A stretch of DNA of 58,495 nt from Deinococcus detaillensis (GCF_007280555.1 NZ_VKDB01000021.1:1-58495), one strand, 5' to 3'; positions 1 to 9,743 are shown, numbered from the stretch's first letter. The notes: generated from the sequence alone by a model not told the origin. Numbers and translations are program-made.

Positions 1-93
1 GGCTGCATTCCACCTTGGGTTATGTCTGTCCCTGGGCTAAGCTGGTTGAGACGGCAAAGGCTCGCAACGCCGCTTGAAGGATTTCCTGGAGCA

Positions 94-1830
94 TTACCAT
101 CCCACCTTCAGCAGGAGGTCCGCCTGCTCAGGTGTCTCGATGCCCTCCGCGACTGTCGGAAGTCCAAGGGCGCTGACGAGCGTCACGATCCCGCGCACCA
201 CCTCCAGCGCCCTCTTCCCAGCAGGCGTGTCCTCGCCGATCGGCGCAGTAAAGCTCCGATCGATCTTCACCACCTGCACCGGCAGATTCGTCAACGCCGC
301 CAGGCTGCTGTAGCCGTTCCCGAAGTCGTCGAGGGCTGTTTGCACCCCCAGCGCGTTGATCTCCTTTAAGACGGCGGCGAAGCGTGGTTCCAGCATGCTG
401 CTCTCCGTGAGTTCCAGCAGGACTCGCTGGGGCTCGACGCCGCTCTCCATCAGAATCCACCGCAGGTGCTCCGTGAAATCCAGCTGCCGGATTTCCAAAG
501 CACTGACATTCACCGAGACCTTCTGGAGCCGCCCTGTTTTTGCAGCATTGACCGCCTGCCGAAGTACCCAGCGGCCGATCGGCACGATCAGCCCAGAGGT
601 CTCAGCCAGCGGGATGAAATCCCGCGGGCTGACGATTCCGGAAGGCCTGATCCAGCGCAGAAGCGCCTCGTGCGCCACCACAGCCTGACTCCCGGCCTGC
701 ACGATCGGCTGGAAGTACAGCTGCAACTCATCTTGTTCGAGTGCCCGGTGCAGCGCGGTCAGGCGCTCCACCTGAAGGGTGGTCCGCTGATCTTCTTGCC
801 GCTGAAAGGCCGCGTGGCCTCCCCCAGCCCGCTTGACCCGGTACATGGCCGCGTCCGCATGGCCCAGCAGGGCGTCCAGTTCCTTTGCGTCGTCCGGATA
901 CACACTCAAGCCCAGACTCCAGTGGACGAACACCTCCTGATCTCCAAGCAGGAACGGAACCGCGAAACTGTCTTCCAGGCGCTTGGTCACCAGGGCGATG
1001 TCCGCGACCGAGCGAACATCGGCGAGCAGCAGCACGAACTCGTCTCCGCTCATCCGGGCCACCACGTCGCTGGTCGCCGTGGCTTCTTTGAGTCGGCGCG
1101 CGATGTCTTTGAGGAGACGGTCCCCTTCAGCATGCCCGAAGGTATCGTTGATCAGCTTGAAGCGGTCGAGGTCCAGAAGGCCCACCACCACTTTCTCCCC
1201 GGAGACGTCGGCGCGCCGGCAGGCTTCAGTGAGTTGCTGGCGGAACTGCACCCGGTTCGGGAGACCCGTGAGCGCGTCGTTCATCGCCACGTGGCTCAGC
1301 TCATGCAGGGCCTGGCGCAACTTCAGCTCGGCCATCGCCATCTGTGCGAAGGACGCGAGGATCTCCTGTTCTTTCTCGCCGAACTCCCGAGGTTCCGTTC
1401 CGATGACGCAGAAGGTGCCGAGCTTGTGCCCATCAGGCGTGATCAGGGGCGCACCCGCGTAAGACCGGATATGTGGCTCGCCCAGCACGTTGGGATACGT
1501 GCGAAATTGCTCGTGCTGGGTGGCGTCGGGGACGACCATCACGCCATCCTGGGCAATGGCGACTGAACAGAACGACTCGCTACGCGGCCCCTCAAACGTT
1601 GGAAAGCCGTAATTGGCCTTGAACCACTGCCGGTCCTCGTCAACGAAACTGACCAGCGCCATGGGCATGTCAAAGACGCGGACGGCCAGCTCCACCAGAT
1701 GGTCGAACTGCGGCTCCGGGGGCGTGTCGAGGACGGCAAAGCGGTGGAGAGCGGCCAGCCGTGACTGTTCAGCAGTGGAAAGGGCGACCTCCGTGGAGCC
1801 GGTGGGATCTGTACCACGGGTGGGAATCAT
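94..1830 (-). CDS. GAF-GGDEF-EAL cyclic-di-GMP signalling protein, 3' end lost
   Basis: Putative cytosolic c-di-GMP turnover enzyme of 578 residues. A GAF domain lies at about residues 21-173, a GGDEF domain at about 178-338 with the active-site variant MSGDEF (261-266) and no RxxD inhibitory site five residues before it, and an EAL domain from about 353 to the end. EAL landmarks are present: EALLRW (388-393), ELTESSML, LDDFGNGYSS, VVKIDRSF and AEGIET. The protein stops at LLLKVGW, some 20 or more residues before a normal EAL domain ends, so the closing QGY-type motif is missing. I prefer the ATG at 1830 over one further upstream because family similarity begins just after it and an AGGGTG-like Shine-Dalgarno precedes it. 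The truncation makes phosphodiesterase activity doubtful. Confidence 0.85.
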   Translation of the reverse strand: MIPTRGTDPTGSTEVALSTAEQSRLAALHRFAVLDTPPEPQFDHLVELAVRVFDMPMALVSFVDEDRQWFKANYGFPTFEGPRSESFCSVAIAQDGVMVVPDATQHEQFRTYPNVLGEPHIRSYAGAPLITPDGHKLGTFCVIGTEPREFGEKEQEILASFAQMAMAELKLRQALHELSHVAMNDALTGLPNRVQFRQQLTEACRRADVSGEKVVVGLLDLDRFKLINDTFGHAEGDRLLKDIARRLKEATATSDVVARMSGDEFVLLLADVRSVADIALVTKRLEDSFAVPFLLGDQEVFVHWSLGLSVYPDDAKELDALLGHADAAMYRVKRAGGGHAAFQRQEDQRTTLQVERLTALHRALEQDELQLYFQPIVQAGSQAVVAHEALLRWIRPSGIVSPRDFIPLAETSGLIVPIGRWVLRQAVNAAKTGRLQKVSVNVSALEIRQLDFTEHLRWILMESGVEPQRVLLELTESSMLEPRFAAVLKEINALGVQTALDDFGNGYSSLAALTNLPVQVVKIDRSFTAPIGEDTPAGKRALEVVRGIVTLVSALGLPTVAEGIETPEQADLLLKVGW

Positions 1831-2207
1831 AAGGCACCCTATTGGATATTGCTTTGTATTTTTCTTACATTTAAACGGACTCATCCAGATTCGATTTGAG
1901 CATGCAGTTGGTCTTTGTCGTCGATAATCTCGCAAGATCAATTCAGTTGAAAAGGCTTAGTCAGCCTCGTTCCTGCTTGTGACTCGGATTCTTTTCTCAA
2001 AACCCGGCATCCCACTTCATTGACAAAGCTTCAAACATGGCGTACTTGAAGAGGCGAAACATTTGTCTCCTCTCTCTCCATAGTCGTAAAGCGAGGCCGT
2101 CAGAAAGTCGCACTGGGAGCACGTCACCCCCGCCCCATCCTCGAGGCAGACCCTTCGTTCCTTGAGGCTGTGAATCTTCTGTCATGGCTTGAGGACTACC
2201 CTGTCGT
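1831..2207. other. Divergent intergenic region
   Basis: This 377-base gap separates the divergently transcribed GGDEF-EAL gene and the GGDEF/HD-GYP gene. It should hold both promoters. TACCCT lies six bases before the ATG at 2208 and no Shine-Dalgarno is well placed there, so a leaderless transcript is possible, but no convincing -35 element is visible. No gene is supported. Confidence 0.4.
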
Positions 2208-4115
2208 ATGCTTCCCCTCTTCCCGCACGCCAGCGTGCACCCGTTCGACCGGGTGGAAGACGTCATCTTCACCCTCGACGCCCATGAGCGCTTGACCTTC
2301 GTGAACGCCTTCGCCCTGAACGCCTGGGGAAAAGAATCTCACGAATTGCTCGGGCGGATCTACCAGGACGCCCTCCCGACGAAAGCCCAGCCTGAAGTCA
2401 TGGCCGCTTTCAGGCATGTTCTGTCCACTCAACAGCGTACCGAACTGGAAGTGTTCGGTGATCGCCACCAGGGATGGATCGGCCTGATCATCTACCCGGA
2501 TCAGGGCGGTCTGACCGTGCATGTCCGGCCACTTCCCAGAAGCACCGGAAGTAACACTCATACCGACTTCGACGCGCTGACTGGCTGCCTCACGCGCAGC
2601 GCTTTCGCACAGGCGCAGCGCACCTTGACCTTTCCCCACGTCCTGGCCATCCTCGACCTGAATCTGCTGAAAAGCGTCAACACCCTGCGCGGACACAGCG
2701 GCGGAGACGCTCACATCCGTACCGTCGCACACGCATTAAGGGAAGCGTTGCCTGCGGGGGCCTTGATCTGCCGATGGGGCGGAGACGAGTTCGTGATCCT
2801 CACGCCTGGCCATGACCAGGCAGCGCTCCAGAAGCTGCTGGATGAGACGAACAGTGCGTTGCCGGGTCCGATGCCGAACATCCTGGCGTTCACCATCGGC
2901 ATAGCCCTTTGGGAAGCCGAGACGGTTTATGAGCGTGCGTTCGCTATCGCTGACGAACACATGCAACTCCGGAAAGAGCGGCTCAAGGAAGTCACCCCAG
3001 GCCAGCGCGAAGCCGACTCCTTCGTGACGTTCTCTCAGGAACTCGAGGCCATTCATGACCCTGGCGACCTGATTCAGCACGCCCTGAACCGACTGCTGAG
3101 CGTGCTCAACTTCGATCAGGCCGCCTACGCCATTATCGATGGCAACGAAGCCTTCTTCTCCCAGCAGGCCCTCAGCGAGGGCGTTCCGGCTCCACAACCG
3201 GCCCTAAATGTCCGGGTGCCCCTCACCGAGGCTGGCCTGATCGACACGGCCCAGCGCACACGGACGACGGCGTGGAGCACCGACTACCCGAGCACCTCGG
3301 ACAACATGGCGATTATGGTGGTACAAGGCGTCAAGAGTGCCGTCGTCACGCCTGTCTTCAGTCATGGACAGGTCGCTGCTGTCATCGTCCTGCGTGCCGT
3401 GAACCGCTGGCAGACCATCACGCCGCAGATGCGCAAGATCATGGAACTCACCGCGCTGCGCCTGGAGCACGCTCTCGAACTCCGCCGCGCGGTCGGTGAA
3501 GTCCGCTCGACCCTGGAGGCGGGCATGCTGACGCTCGGCATCGTCCTCGAAGCCAGGGATTTCGAGACCAGTGGCCACACCCACCGCGCCGCCATCATGG
3601 CGGCGCAGCTCGGCGAGCAGCTCGACCTGAACACCACCGACCTCCACCACCTGCGACAAGGAGCCTACCTGCACGACCTCGGGAAACTCTGCGTCCCAGA
3701 TCAGATCCTGAGGAAACCCGGCAAGCTCACGCCGGAAGAATGGACGACCATGCAGAGCCACGTTGTCCAGGGACACGACCTGGCCGCCCGGATCGCCGGA
3801 CTCTCTGCGGAAACGTTGGGTGTCATCCGCTCTCACCATGAGCGTTGGGACGGCAGCGGTTACCCGGATGGTCTTGCTGGAACAGCCATTCCCCTGAATG
3901 CGCGGATTTTCGCGGTGTGCGACGTGTACGACGCTTTGATCAGCCAACGGCCATACAAGGCGGCTTGGAGTCACGAGGCCGCCATCTTGGAGATCGAACG
4001 GCAGTCGGGTCACCACTTTGATCCGGACGTTGTCCGTGCGTTTCTGGGCTTGATGGGACGAGCCGTGAACTTTCAGATTGAGCCGACTGGCAGTCAGGAA
4101 TCAGGGCATCCCTGA
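2208..4115 (+). CDS. PAS-GGDEF-GAF-HD-GYP bifunctional cyclic-di-GMP enzyme
   Basis: A 635-residue protein joins both sides of c-di-GMP metabolism. A PAS-like sensor covers about residues 12-110. A GGDEF domain (about 118-270) has an intact WGGDEF motif at 190-195 and lacks an RxxD inhibitory site. A GAF-like region (about 285-430) follows, then an HD-GYP phosphodiesterase domain (about 440-615) with LHDLGK, the conserved HHERWDGSGYP signature and the VCDVYDAL stretch. There is no signal peptide or membrane helix, so it should be cytosolic. It may both make and degrade the messenger in response to PAS/GAF ligands. It stands alone on the plus strand and is followed by a hairpin. Confidence 0.93.
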   Translation: MLPLFPHASVHPFDRVEDVIFTLDAHERLTFVNAFALNAWGKESHELLGRIYQDALPTKAQPEVMAAFRHVLSTQQRTELEVFGDRHQGWIGLIIYPDQGGLTVHVRPLPRSTGSNTHTDFDALTGCLTRSAFAQAQRTLTFPHVLAILDLNLLKSVNTLRGHSGGDAHIRTVAHALREALPAGALICRWGGDEFVILTPGHDQAALQKLLDETNSALPGPMPNILAFTIGIALWEAETVYERAFAIADEHMQLRKERLKEVTPGQREADSFVTFSQELEAIHDPGDLIQHALNRLLSVLNFDQAAYAIIDGNEAFFSQQALSEGVPAPQPALNVRVPLTEAGLIDTAQRTRTTAWSTDYPSTSDNMAIMVVQGVKSAVVTPVFSHGQVAAVIVLRAVNRWQTITPQMRKIMELTALRLEHALELRRAVGEVRSTLEAGMLTLGIVLEARDFETSGHTHRAAIMAAQLGEQLDLNTTDLHHLRQGAYLHDLGKLCVPDQILRKPGKLTPEEWTTMQSHVVQGHDLAARIAGLSAETLGVIRSHHERWDGSGYPDGLAGTAIPLNARIFAVCDVYDALISQRPYKAAWSHEAAILEIERQSGHHFDPDVVRAFLGLMGRAVNFQIEPTGSQESGHP

Positions 4116-4131
4116 GCCGTACCGTGGTGTT

Positions 4132-4157
4132 CCGCACTGACTCAAAGGCCAGTGCGG
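4132..4157. terminator. Hairpin between convergent genes
   Basis: CCGCACTG and CAGTGCGG form an 8-bp perfect stem around a 10-base loop, 16 bases after the stop of the HD-GYP gene. There is no T tract after it, so it is a terminator-like or RNA-stabilising hairpin rather than a textbook intrinsic terminator. Confidence 0.4.
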
Positions 4158-4590
4158 GAGCAGCCTGAAGTGACTGAAGGATAACCTGAGCACCGCTTTC
4201 CTCCACCCTTAAAGAGGAAGATCTCGTCAGTGCGACAAGATAGTGTGACTCTTGGTCGCCCGCATTGGTGAAACGAGAGCCCGATCGATAATGTGAGTCC
4301 GCTCAGGATTTAGAGTCCAGTCGTCTTAAGTGAATAGGCCACGCAATCATAAAGCGGATGGTCGTGGACTCAGGAAAATGATGCGCTGTAACGGTAGATG
4401 GAAAGCCAGACGAACGTTTCCGAATTGCCCTGTCTGCGGCTGCGCGACAGACTTCGGCGCACCAAATACGACGCCCTTGTACGTGGCCAAGCGGTCTGTA
4501 TGACAAGCCGTATCCAGACGCAGTGCCAGCAAACCCTCCCACAACCTCGACCATATTCGCACTTCCTCAGGGCGTCCAGAAGAACACGCG
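4158..4590. other. Intergenic region between convergent genes
   Basis: About 430 bases between two convergent c-di-GMP genes. Short open frames exist on both strands but none shows a family motif, a good ribosome-binding site or a signal sequence. I see no gene, repeat or RNA here. Confidence 0.4.
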
Positions 4591-6189
4591 CTACGCCCTG
4601 AGGGAGGCTTGGTGCTCCTGCTTCTGGAGGTACATCCGTTGATCGCTGAGACGCAGAAGACCCTTGGCCTCGTTACGGTCGTCTGGGAACGTGGCGATCC
4701 CAGCACTGACATCGGCCTGGCCGAACCCACTACTTCTGAGTCGCTCTAACGCGGCCTCGACGCGGGCCAGCGAGCCACTGACCGCCGTGCCTGCCGGAGC
4801 TGGATGTTTCACGAGCACCATGAACTCGTCACCGCCGACTCGGAACAGGGCGTCCTCGCCACGGAAGGCGAGCCGCAGTGACGTGGCGAACCCGGTCAGC
4901 AGCGCGTCACCCCGGTCATGCCCCTCATGGTCGTTCACTGCCTTGAGCCCGTCGAGGTCAAGCGAGATCAGGCTCAACCCCGAATTGGTTTTGCGGGCCT
5001 CCGCTAGGCCCAGGAGCAGGGCAGCCTCCAAAGCGCGCCGGTTGCCGAGTCGGGTGAGCGGATCGGTCAGGGCGTCTTCACGCAGGCTCTGCATGGATTG
5101 CTGACGCTCATGCGACAACTGGACACTGTGTGCCACCGTCAGGAAGAGGTTCCGGTCATTTTCCGACCATGGCATGGCATTCCCGACCCGGGCAATGATC
5201 AGCGCCAGACCCCTGGCCGGATCGCCCACTGTCAGCGGAACGAACGCCAGCGCCCGGACACCTTCGTTCACCAATACCTCGGTGGATAGGGGCCTGTCGT
5301 GATCGCGGCCGATAAACAGCACCTCGTTTTGCTGAAGACTTCGCCAGACCAGGCTCTGCGACCTGGGGAGTCCCTGTTCCAAGAGGTGAACGAGTTTCCC
5401 AGACACCGCAGCGCTTCTGAACTGCACCTGATGGCTCACGAACTCACCCTCCACCTGGGCCAGGACAGCGAGGTCAAGCTGCGCCGGACCAGCCATGCTC
5501 TCGGCGGCCCGCCGGGCCGTCTCGTACAGACTTATCGGCGCTGCGGTAAGCCGGGTCACCTCGATGAGGGCCTTCAAGAAACCCACGGCCTGGTCGAGTT
5601 CCAGAAAGTTCTGGGACCGCTGGAGGGCGTGGCCCAGCGTTCCGGCTGTAGCGTCCAGAAGCGTCCGTTCCCTGGACGTCCAGGGTCTCGCCACACCAAA
5701 GCGGAACGCGCTCAGAATCCCGACCTCTCCGGCCAGCCGCCCAAACGGTAGATGCGCCACGGCGCTCAGGCCCGCCTGCACCATGAACGGCAACGCCATC
5801 AGGCTGCATGGATAGTCATCGACGAACAGTGGCTTTCCCGATTCGATGCGTTCCCAGAAGACGCCGCCCTCGGCACGCTCAAAGCGCTGGTGGCGCAACA
5901 CCTCGAACTGGAGCGGACCGTCGCCTTGCAAAACCACCACCTGGACGCCCCGGAGAACCGTTCCGAAGCTGATACAGATCTGGTCGGCCTGGGTAAGCTG
6001 CTGAAGGCGTCCGGCCACATGCTCACCGATGACGCGCGAGTCTCCGACGATACCGAGTTCGGCAGTGAGGTTGGCCAGGTACTCCGCGTCATCCGCGCGT
6101 TCCTCTGCTGCCCGCAGCTGCGCCCTAATCTGAATCAGCTCTTGGGCCTTACCAGAGGAGGCCTTGCCCGAAGGCCGGCGGGGGCTCAC
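4591..6189 (-). CDS. GAF-GAF-GGDEF diguanylate cyclase
   Basis: Predicted cytosolic diguanylate cyclase of 532 residues. Two GAF-like sensor regions (about residues 25-185 and 190-355) precede a C-terminal GGDEF domain with the intact motif RVGGDEF. Five residues before it stands RGED, a match to the RxxD product-inhibition site, so this is the best candidate in the neighbourhood for an active, feedback-controlled cyclase. The open frame extends further upstream, but that part is antiparallel shadow of the preceding gene. I chose the GTG at 6189 because it overlaps the TGA of the LOV/HD-GYP gene as GTGA, the usual sign of translational coupling. The pair therefore probably works as one synthesis/degradation module. 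Confidence 0.88.
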   Translation of the reverse strand: MSPRRPSGKASSGKAQELIQIRAQLRAAEERADDAEYLANLTAELGIVGDSRVIGEHVAGRLQQLTQADQICISFGTVLRGVQVVVLQGDGPLQFEVLRHQRFERAEGGVFWERIESGKPLFVDDYPCSLMALPFMVQAGLSAVAHLPFGRLAGEVGILSAFRFGVARPWTSRERTLLDATAGTLGHALQRSQNFLELDQAVGFLKALIEVTRLTAAPISLYETARRAAESMAGPAQLDLAVLAQVEGEFVSHQVQFRSAAVSGKLVHLLEQGLPRSQSLVWRSLQQNEVLFIGRDHDRPLSTEVLVNEGVRALAFVPLTVGDPARGLALIIARVGNAMPWSENDRNLFLTVAHSVQLSHERQQSMQSLREDALTDPLTRLGNRRALEAALLLGLAEARKTNSGLSLISLDLDGLKAVNDHEGHDRGDALLTGFATSLRLAFRGEDALFRVGGDEFMVLVKHPAPAGTAVSGSLARVEAALERLRSSGFGQADVSAGIATFPDDRNEAKGLLRLSDQRMYLQKQEHQASLRA

Positions 6190-9100
6190 GGTGCACTCTG
6201 ATGCAGCATCTGCATGAAGATCATCACCACTGCCGGATCGAAGTGGGTGCCTGCACCGTTTTGGATGTGCTCGAGGGCTCGCTTCCTGGTCCAAGCCTTT
6301 CGGTAGGGGCGGTTGCTGGTCAGGGCGTCGTAGACGTCCACCACCGCGAATGCCCTGGCCGCCCTGGGGATGGCCTCCCCTTTCAAGCCCAGCGGGTAGC
6401 CGCTGCCGTCCCACTTCTCGTGGTGATACTGCGGGATGTCCAGTGCCGGGCGCAGATATTCAATCGGCGAGAGCAGGTCCACCGCGTACCCAGGATGCTT
6501 TCTCATCATGACCCACTCGTCTTCGGTGAGCTTGCCGGGCTTGAGCAGCACCGCGTCGGGAACGCCCATCTTGCCGATGTCGTGAAGCAAAGCGCCCCGG
6601 CGCACGTCCACGAGTTTCTCGGGTGGAACGCTCAAATGCTGACACAGCGCCACGGTCATCTCGGTCACCCGCCTGGAATGCCCCTCGGTCTCGTGATCGC
6701 GCAGGTCCAGCGCCCGCGCCCAGCCTTCGATGGTCTCGTCGTAGGCCAGCCGCAGCTCCAAGTTCTTGCGCTCCAGTTCCGTGAAGAGCCAGCTGCTGTC
6801 CACAGCAATGGCCGCTTGATTGTCGAGGATTCCGAAGGTTTCCAGCCAGGTAGCCGACGGATCGAAGGGTTTGCGGTGCAGCACCTCGATGACGCCCAAG
6901 ACCTTGCCTTTGGCGATGATCGGCGCGCCGTAGTAGGCCATGATCCGCTCCTTTTGAAGCATGGCCCACCAGGTCGGCGAGAGGGTGACGGTGCGGAGAT
7001 CGGGGATGAGCATCGGCTGCCGGTCCACCGCGACCTGACCGCCCAGACCTTCGCCGAGCTGCAACGTCAGGTCGTGGAGTGCAGTGGTAAAGCCCCTGGC
7101 CGCCGCATATTCAAGCGTGAGGGTGTGCTGATCGAGCAGCAGAACCGTCACCGCGTCGGCGTTCAGCCGCTGCATGATGTTGTCCAGGATGAGGCCGAGC
7201 GTGACGTCGAGACCCGCGCTGGCGGCAATGGAGCGGTCGATCTCCTGCAAGCCGGTGACGTGACGCAGTTGATCCCTGAGATTTTCATTGAGGGTCTGAA
7301 CCTCGTGCTCGGCCTCGCGCAGGGAAGTGATATCGCGGGTGATCTTCGAGAAGCCGACCACCTGAGCAGCCGCGTTCAGGACGGGCGAGATGGTCACCAC
7401 GACCTGGATCTGCTTCCCACTCTTGGTGATCCGCCAGGCTTCAAACGGTGGATCCCGCTCGCCACGCCTGGCCCGTTCGATCAGCTTCATTTCCAGGATC
7501 TGAAACTCGGCGGGGATCAAGAAGGTGATCGGCTGACCGATTACCTCGGCTGCTGTGTAGCCGTAGAGTTCCTCGGCACCGGGATTCCAGGAGCGGACGA
7601 TGCCGTCAAGAGACAACCCGATGATGGCATTGTGACTGGCGTGCACGATGGCCACCAGGAACGCCTGATCTTCCTCGGCAGACTGGCGCTGGGTGATGTC
7701 GCGGGCCACACCGTACAGCAATCTCTCGTCCGGCACCACCACCGCCGACCATTCCAGCCAGACCACGCTGCCATCTTTATGGAGGTAGCGGTTTTGGAAG
7801 GTCGTCGTGGCCTGACCTGAACTGATGTGCTGGCCCTCAACGCTGGTCATGGCAGCGTCGTCGGGATGAACGAAATCGAAGGCGGAGCGGCCAAGCATCT
7901 CCTCAGGCGCATATCCCAGGATACGACTGGAAGCGGCGCTCACCCTGACGAATATGAGGTGGTCGTCTGCCCCAACGGTGACGATCATATCGAGGGATAA
8001 GTCGAGGGTGCGCTGCAACTCTGTTACGGTGTTGCGCAAACGCGCCTCGCTGGCTTCAAGACGGTGCTGGGCCCGCTTCTCCTCGGTGACGTCGCGCATG
8101 AAACAGATGGTGCAGGTTTCTCCGGCCACCTCTGTCGGCACGATGGTCAGGACGCCGTGTACGGCCTCTCCAGCCTTGTTATAAAAAAGGATTTCCCGGC
8201 TCTGTATTGGCTGGGGCGGGTCCAAGGTGTCCCAGGTTTCGTCACGGTCTGCTGGATCAACCAGGGAAATGAGGTTCTGCGATTGATTGCCGATGATGTC
8301 TTCCCTTCGGTAGCCGATCTGACGCAAAAACTCCTCATTGACGTCAACAAAAGTCCCGTCCTTGCTCCGGATGATGAAGATGGAGATGGGACTGGTCTGG
8401 AAGACTTTGGCAAAGCGCTCTTCGCTGACCTGAAGCTCACGCTGCGCTTCTCGGCTCTCGGTGACGTCGCGCAGAAACATCGACATCCCGTCGTCACCCG
8501 GATAGGCCGTCAGCTCGATCCACCGTCCGAACGCTGGCAGATAACTGACTGCGCTCTGGGTGGTGCCCGTCTCCACCGCTTGCAAGACAGCCAAGCTGAG
8601 CGCAGCGTCTCTATGTTCGGAAAAGGCGGCAAAAGGGTCAAGACCGGCAAAGTCCTCGGGTTGTCGACCGGCGATCCTCGCGGCGGCTTTATTGATGTAA
8701 ATCAACTTCCAATCCTTATCAAAGGACAGGAAGCCGTCGGTCATGCGGTTCAGAGTGGCGCTCAGTTGCTCACGGGCCTGCGCTTCGCCCCGCAGCGCTT
8801 CCTCAAGCGAGGTGACGTCGTTCTGAAAGCCCACGAAGTGCGTGAGGATGCCCGCCACGTCCCGGAGAGGACTGAGGGTCAGCTCGTTATAGAACAGCGT
8901 GCCGTCTTTGCGGTAGTTGCGCAGTACCGTGGTGGTGCTCTGACCTTGCGCCAGGGCGTCCCGGATCTCACGCCGGGCGTCCTGATCACGGTCTTGGCCC
9001 TGCATGAAGCGGCAGTTACGCCCGATGATCTCGGCTGCTCGGTAGCCGCTCAGCTGCTCGAAAGCCGGGTTGACGTACACGATGGGCATGTCCAGCTGCT

Positions 9101-9191
9101 GGGCGTCGGTGATGATAAAAGGATTGACGTTGGCCGTCAGGGCTTGGCTCAGGAGGTTGAGGTCAGGGATTGACGCAGAGTGGTGATCCAT
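6186..9191 (-). CDS. LOV-PAS(4)-GAF-HD-GYP putative blue-light-regulated c-di-GMP phosphodiesterase
   Basis: A 1001-residue multidomain protein. The first PAS domain (about residues 20-130) is a LOV domain: GRNCRFMQG places the photo-adduct cysteine at residue 60, and asparagines 92 and 102 and glutamine 123 (GFQNDVT) match the flavin contacts of LOV proteins such as YtvA. About four more PAS domains follow (about 135-250, 265-380, 390-505, 515-630), then a GAF domain (about 660-810) and an HD-GYP domain (about 830-995) with LLHDIGK, HHEKWDGSGYP and VVDVYDAL. The start at 9191 is set by GGAGG five bases upstream. It is translationally coupled to the downstream diguanylate cyclase. Light control of c-di-GMP hydrolysis is inferred from the motifs. 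Confidence 0.93.
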   Translation of the reverse strand: MDHHSASIPDLNLLSQALTANVNPFIITDAQQLDMPIVYVNPAFEQLSGYRAAEIIGRNCRFMQGQDRDQDARREIRDALAQGQSTTTVLRNYRKDGTLFYNELTLSPLRDVAGILTHFVGFQNDVTSLEEALRGEAQAREQLSATLNRMTDGFLSFDKDWKLIYINKAAARIAGRQPEDFAGLDPFAAFSEHRDAALSLAVLQAVETGTTQSAVSYLPAFGRWIELTAYPGDDGMSMFLRDVTESREAQRELQVSEERFAKVFQTSPISIFIIRSKDGTFVDVNEEFLRQIGYRREDIIGNQSQNLISLVDPADRDETWDTLDPPQPIQSREILFYNKAGEAVHGVLTIVPTEVAGETCTICFMRDVTEEKRAQHRLEASEARLRNTVTELQRTLDLSLDMIVTVGADDHLIFVRVSAASSRILGYAPEEMLGRSAFDFVHPDDAAMTSVEGQHISSGQATTTFQNRYLHKDGSVVWLEWSAVVVPDERLLYGVARDITQRQSAEEDQAFLVAIVHASHNAIIGLSLDGIVRSWNPGAEELYGYTAAEVIGQPITFLIPAEFQILEMKLIERARRGERDPPFEAWRITKSGKQIQVVVTISPVLNAAAQVVGFSKITRDITSLREAEHEVQTLNENLRDQLRHVTGLQEIDRSIAASAGLDVTLGLILDNIMQRLNADAVTVLLLDQHTLTLEYAAARGFTTALHDLTLQLGEGLGGQVAVDRQPMLIPDLRTVTLSPTWWAMLQKERIMAYYGAPIIAKGKVLGVIEVLHRKPFDPSATWLETFGILDNQAAIAVDSSWLFTELERKNLELRLAYDETIEGWARALDLRDHETEGHSRRVTEMTVALCQHLSVPPEKLVDVRRGALLHDIGKMGVPDAVLLKPGKLTEDEWVMMRKHPGYAVDLLSPIEYLRPALDIPQYHHEKWDGSGYPLGLKGEAIPRAARAFAVVDVYDALTSNRPYRKAWTRKRALEHIQNGAGTHFDPAVVMIFMQMLHQSAP

Positions 9192-9380
9192 AGGTCCTCC
9201 GGACTGCTGGGTTGACCTACACAAACGGACCAGTGATCCAAAAGTTGCTCAACTCGCTTGAGAAAACACCCGTTTCTGCAACATCCCTACCAGTATGCTC
9301 TAGTATCCTCCATTACATTGTTCAAACCTGCTGCCACATCTTTTTCAAAGGCGACACCTTTATGCGTAGAGGTACTCCAC

Positions 9381-9743
9381 ATGCTTATCGGCTACGCCCG
9401 CGTCAGCAAGCAACTCGGTCAAGACCCCGACGCTGGGACCGTCCGGAGCCGCCCTGATTGACACCCTGCGCTCAGGAGACATGCTGGTGGTCTGGAAACT
9501 GGACATACTCAGCCGCAGCCTCAAGGATCTGCTGGACCGTCTGAAGACGCTGGAGGTCGGCCCGAGCAGATCGGCACCGACACCACCAGCCCAGCCGGGC
9601 AGATGCTGCTGCAGATGATCGGAGCCTTTGCCGAGTCCGCGCGCGAGATGACCCGTGAGGGGCTAGCCGCCGCCCGCGTCGAGTGCCGCATCGGCGGACG
9701 CAAGTTGGTCAGATTTCGCCACCAAGAGTTGGGCGTCCTGTGA
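9381..9743 (+). pseudogene. Serine recombinase (resolvase/invertase) remnant
   Basis: The gene starts MLIGYARVSKQLGQD, the hallmark N-terminus of Tn3-type resolvases with the catalytic-serine region. A stretch is then deleted and the frame shifts to LIDTLRSGDMLVVWKLD and LSRSLKDLLD, then shifts again to IGTDTTSPAGQ, MLLQMIGAFAESAREMTREG and GLAAARVECRIGGRK. So at least one internal deletion and two frame changes inactivate it. The DNA-binding HTH that should follow GGRK is not recognisable, and the frame ends at 9741-9743. It marks a former transposon or plasmid-resolution module. Confidence 0.85.

Noticed and set aside
466..1566. A 366-codon open frame on the plus strand
   Set aside because: It lies wholly opposite the GGDEF-EAL gene, whose motifs are clear on the minus strand.
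6201..7820. A 539-codon open frame on the plus strand
   Set aside because: It is antisense to the LOV/PAS/HD-GYP gene, has no recognisable domain and owes its length to GC-rich codon bias of the opposite strand.
8064..9173. A 369-codon open frame on the plus strand
   Set aside because: It is a shadow of the LOV gene on the other strand, without motifs.
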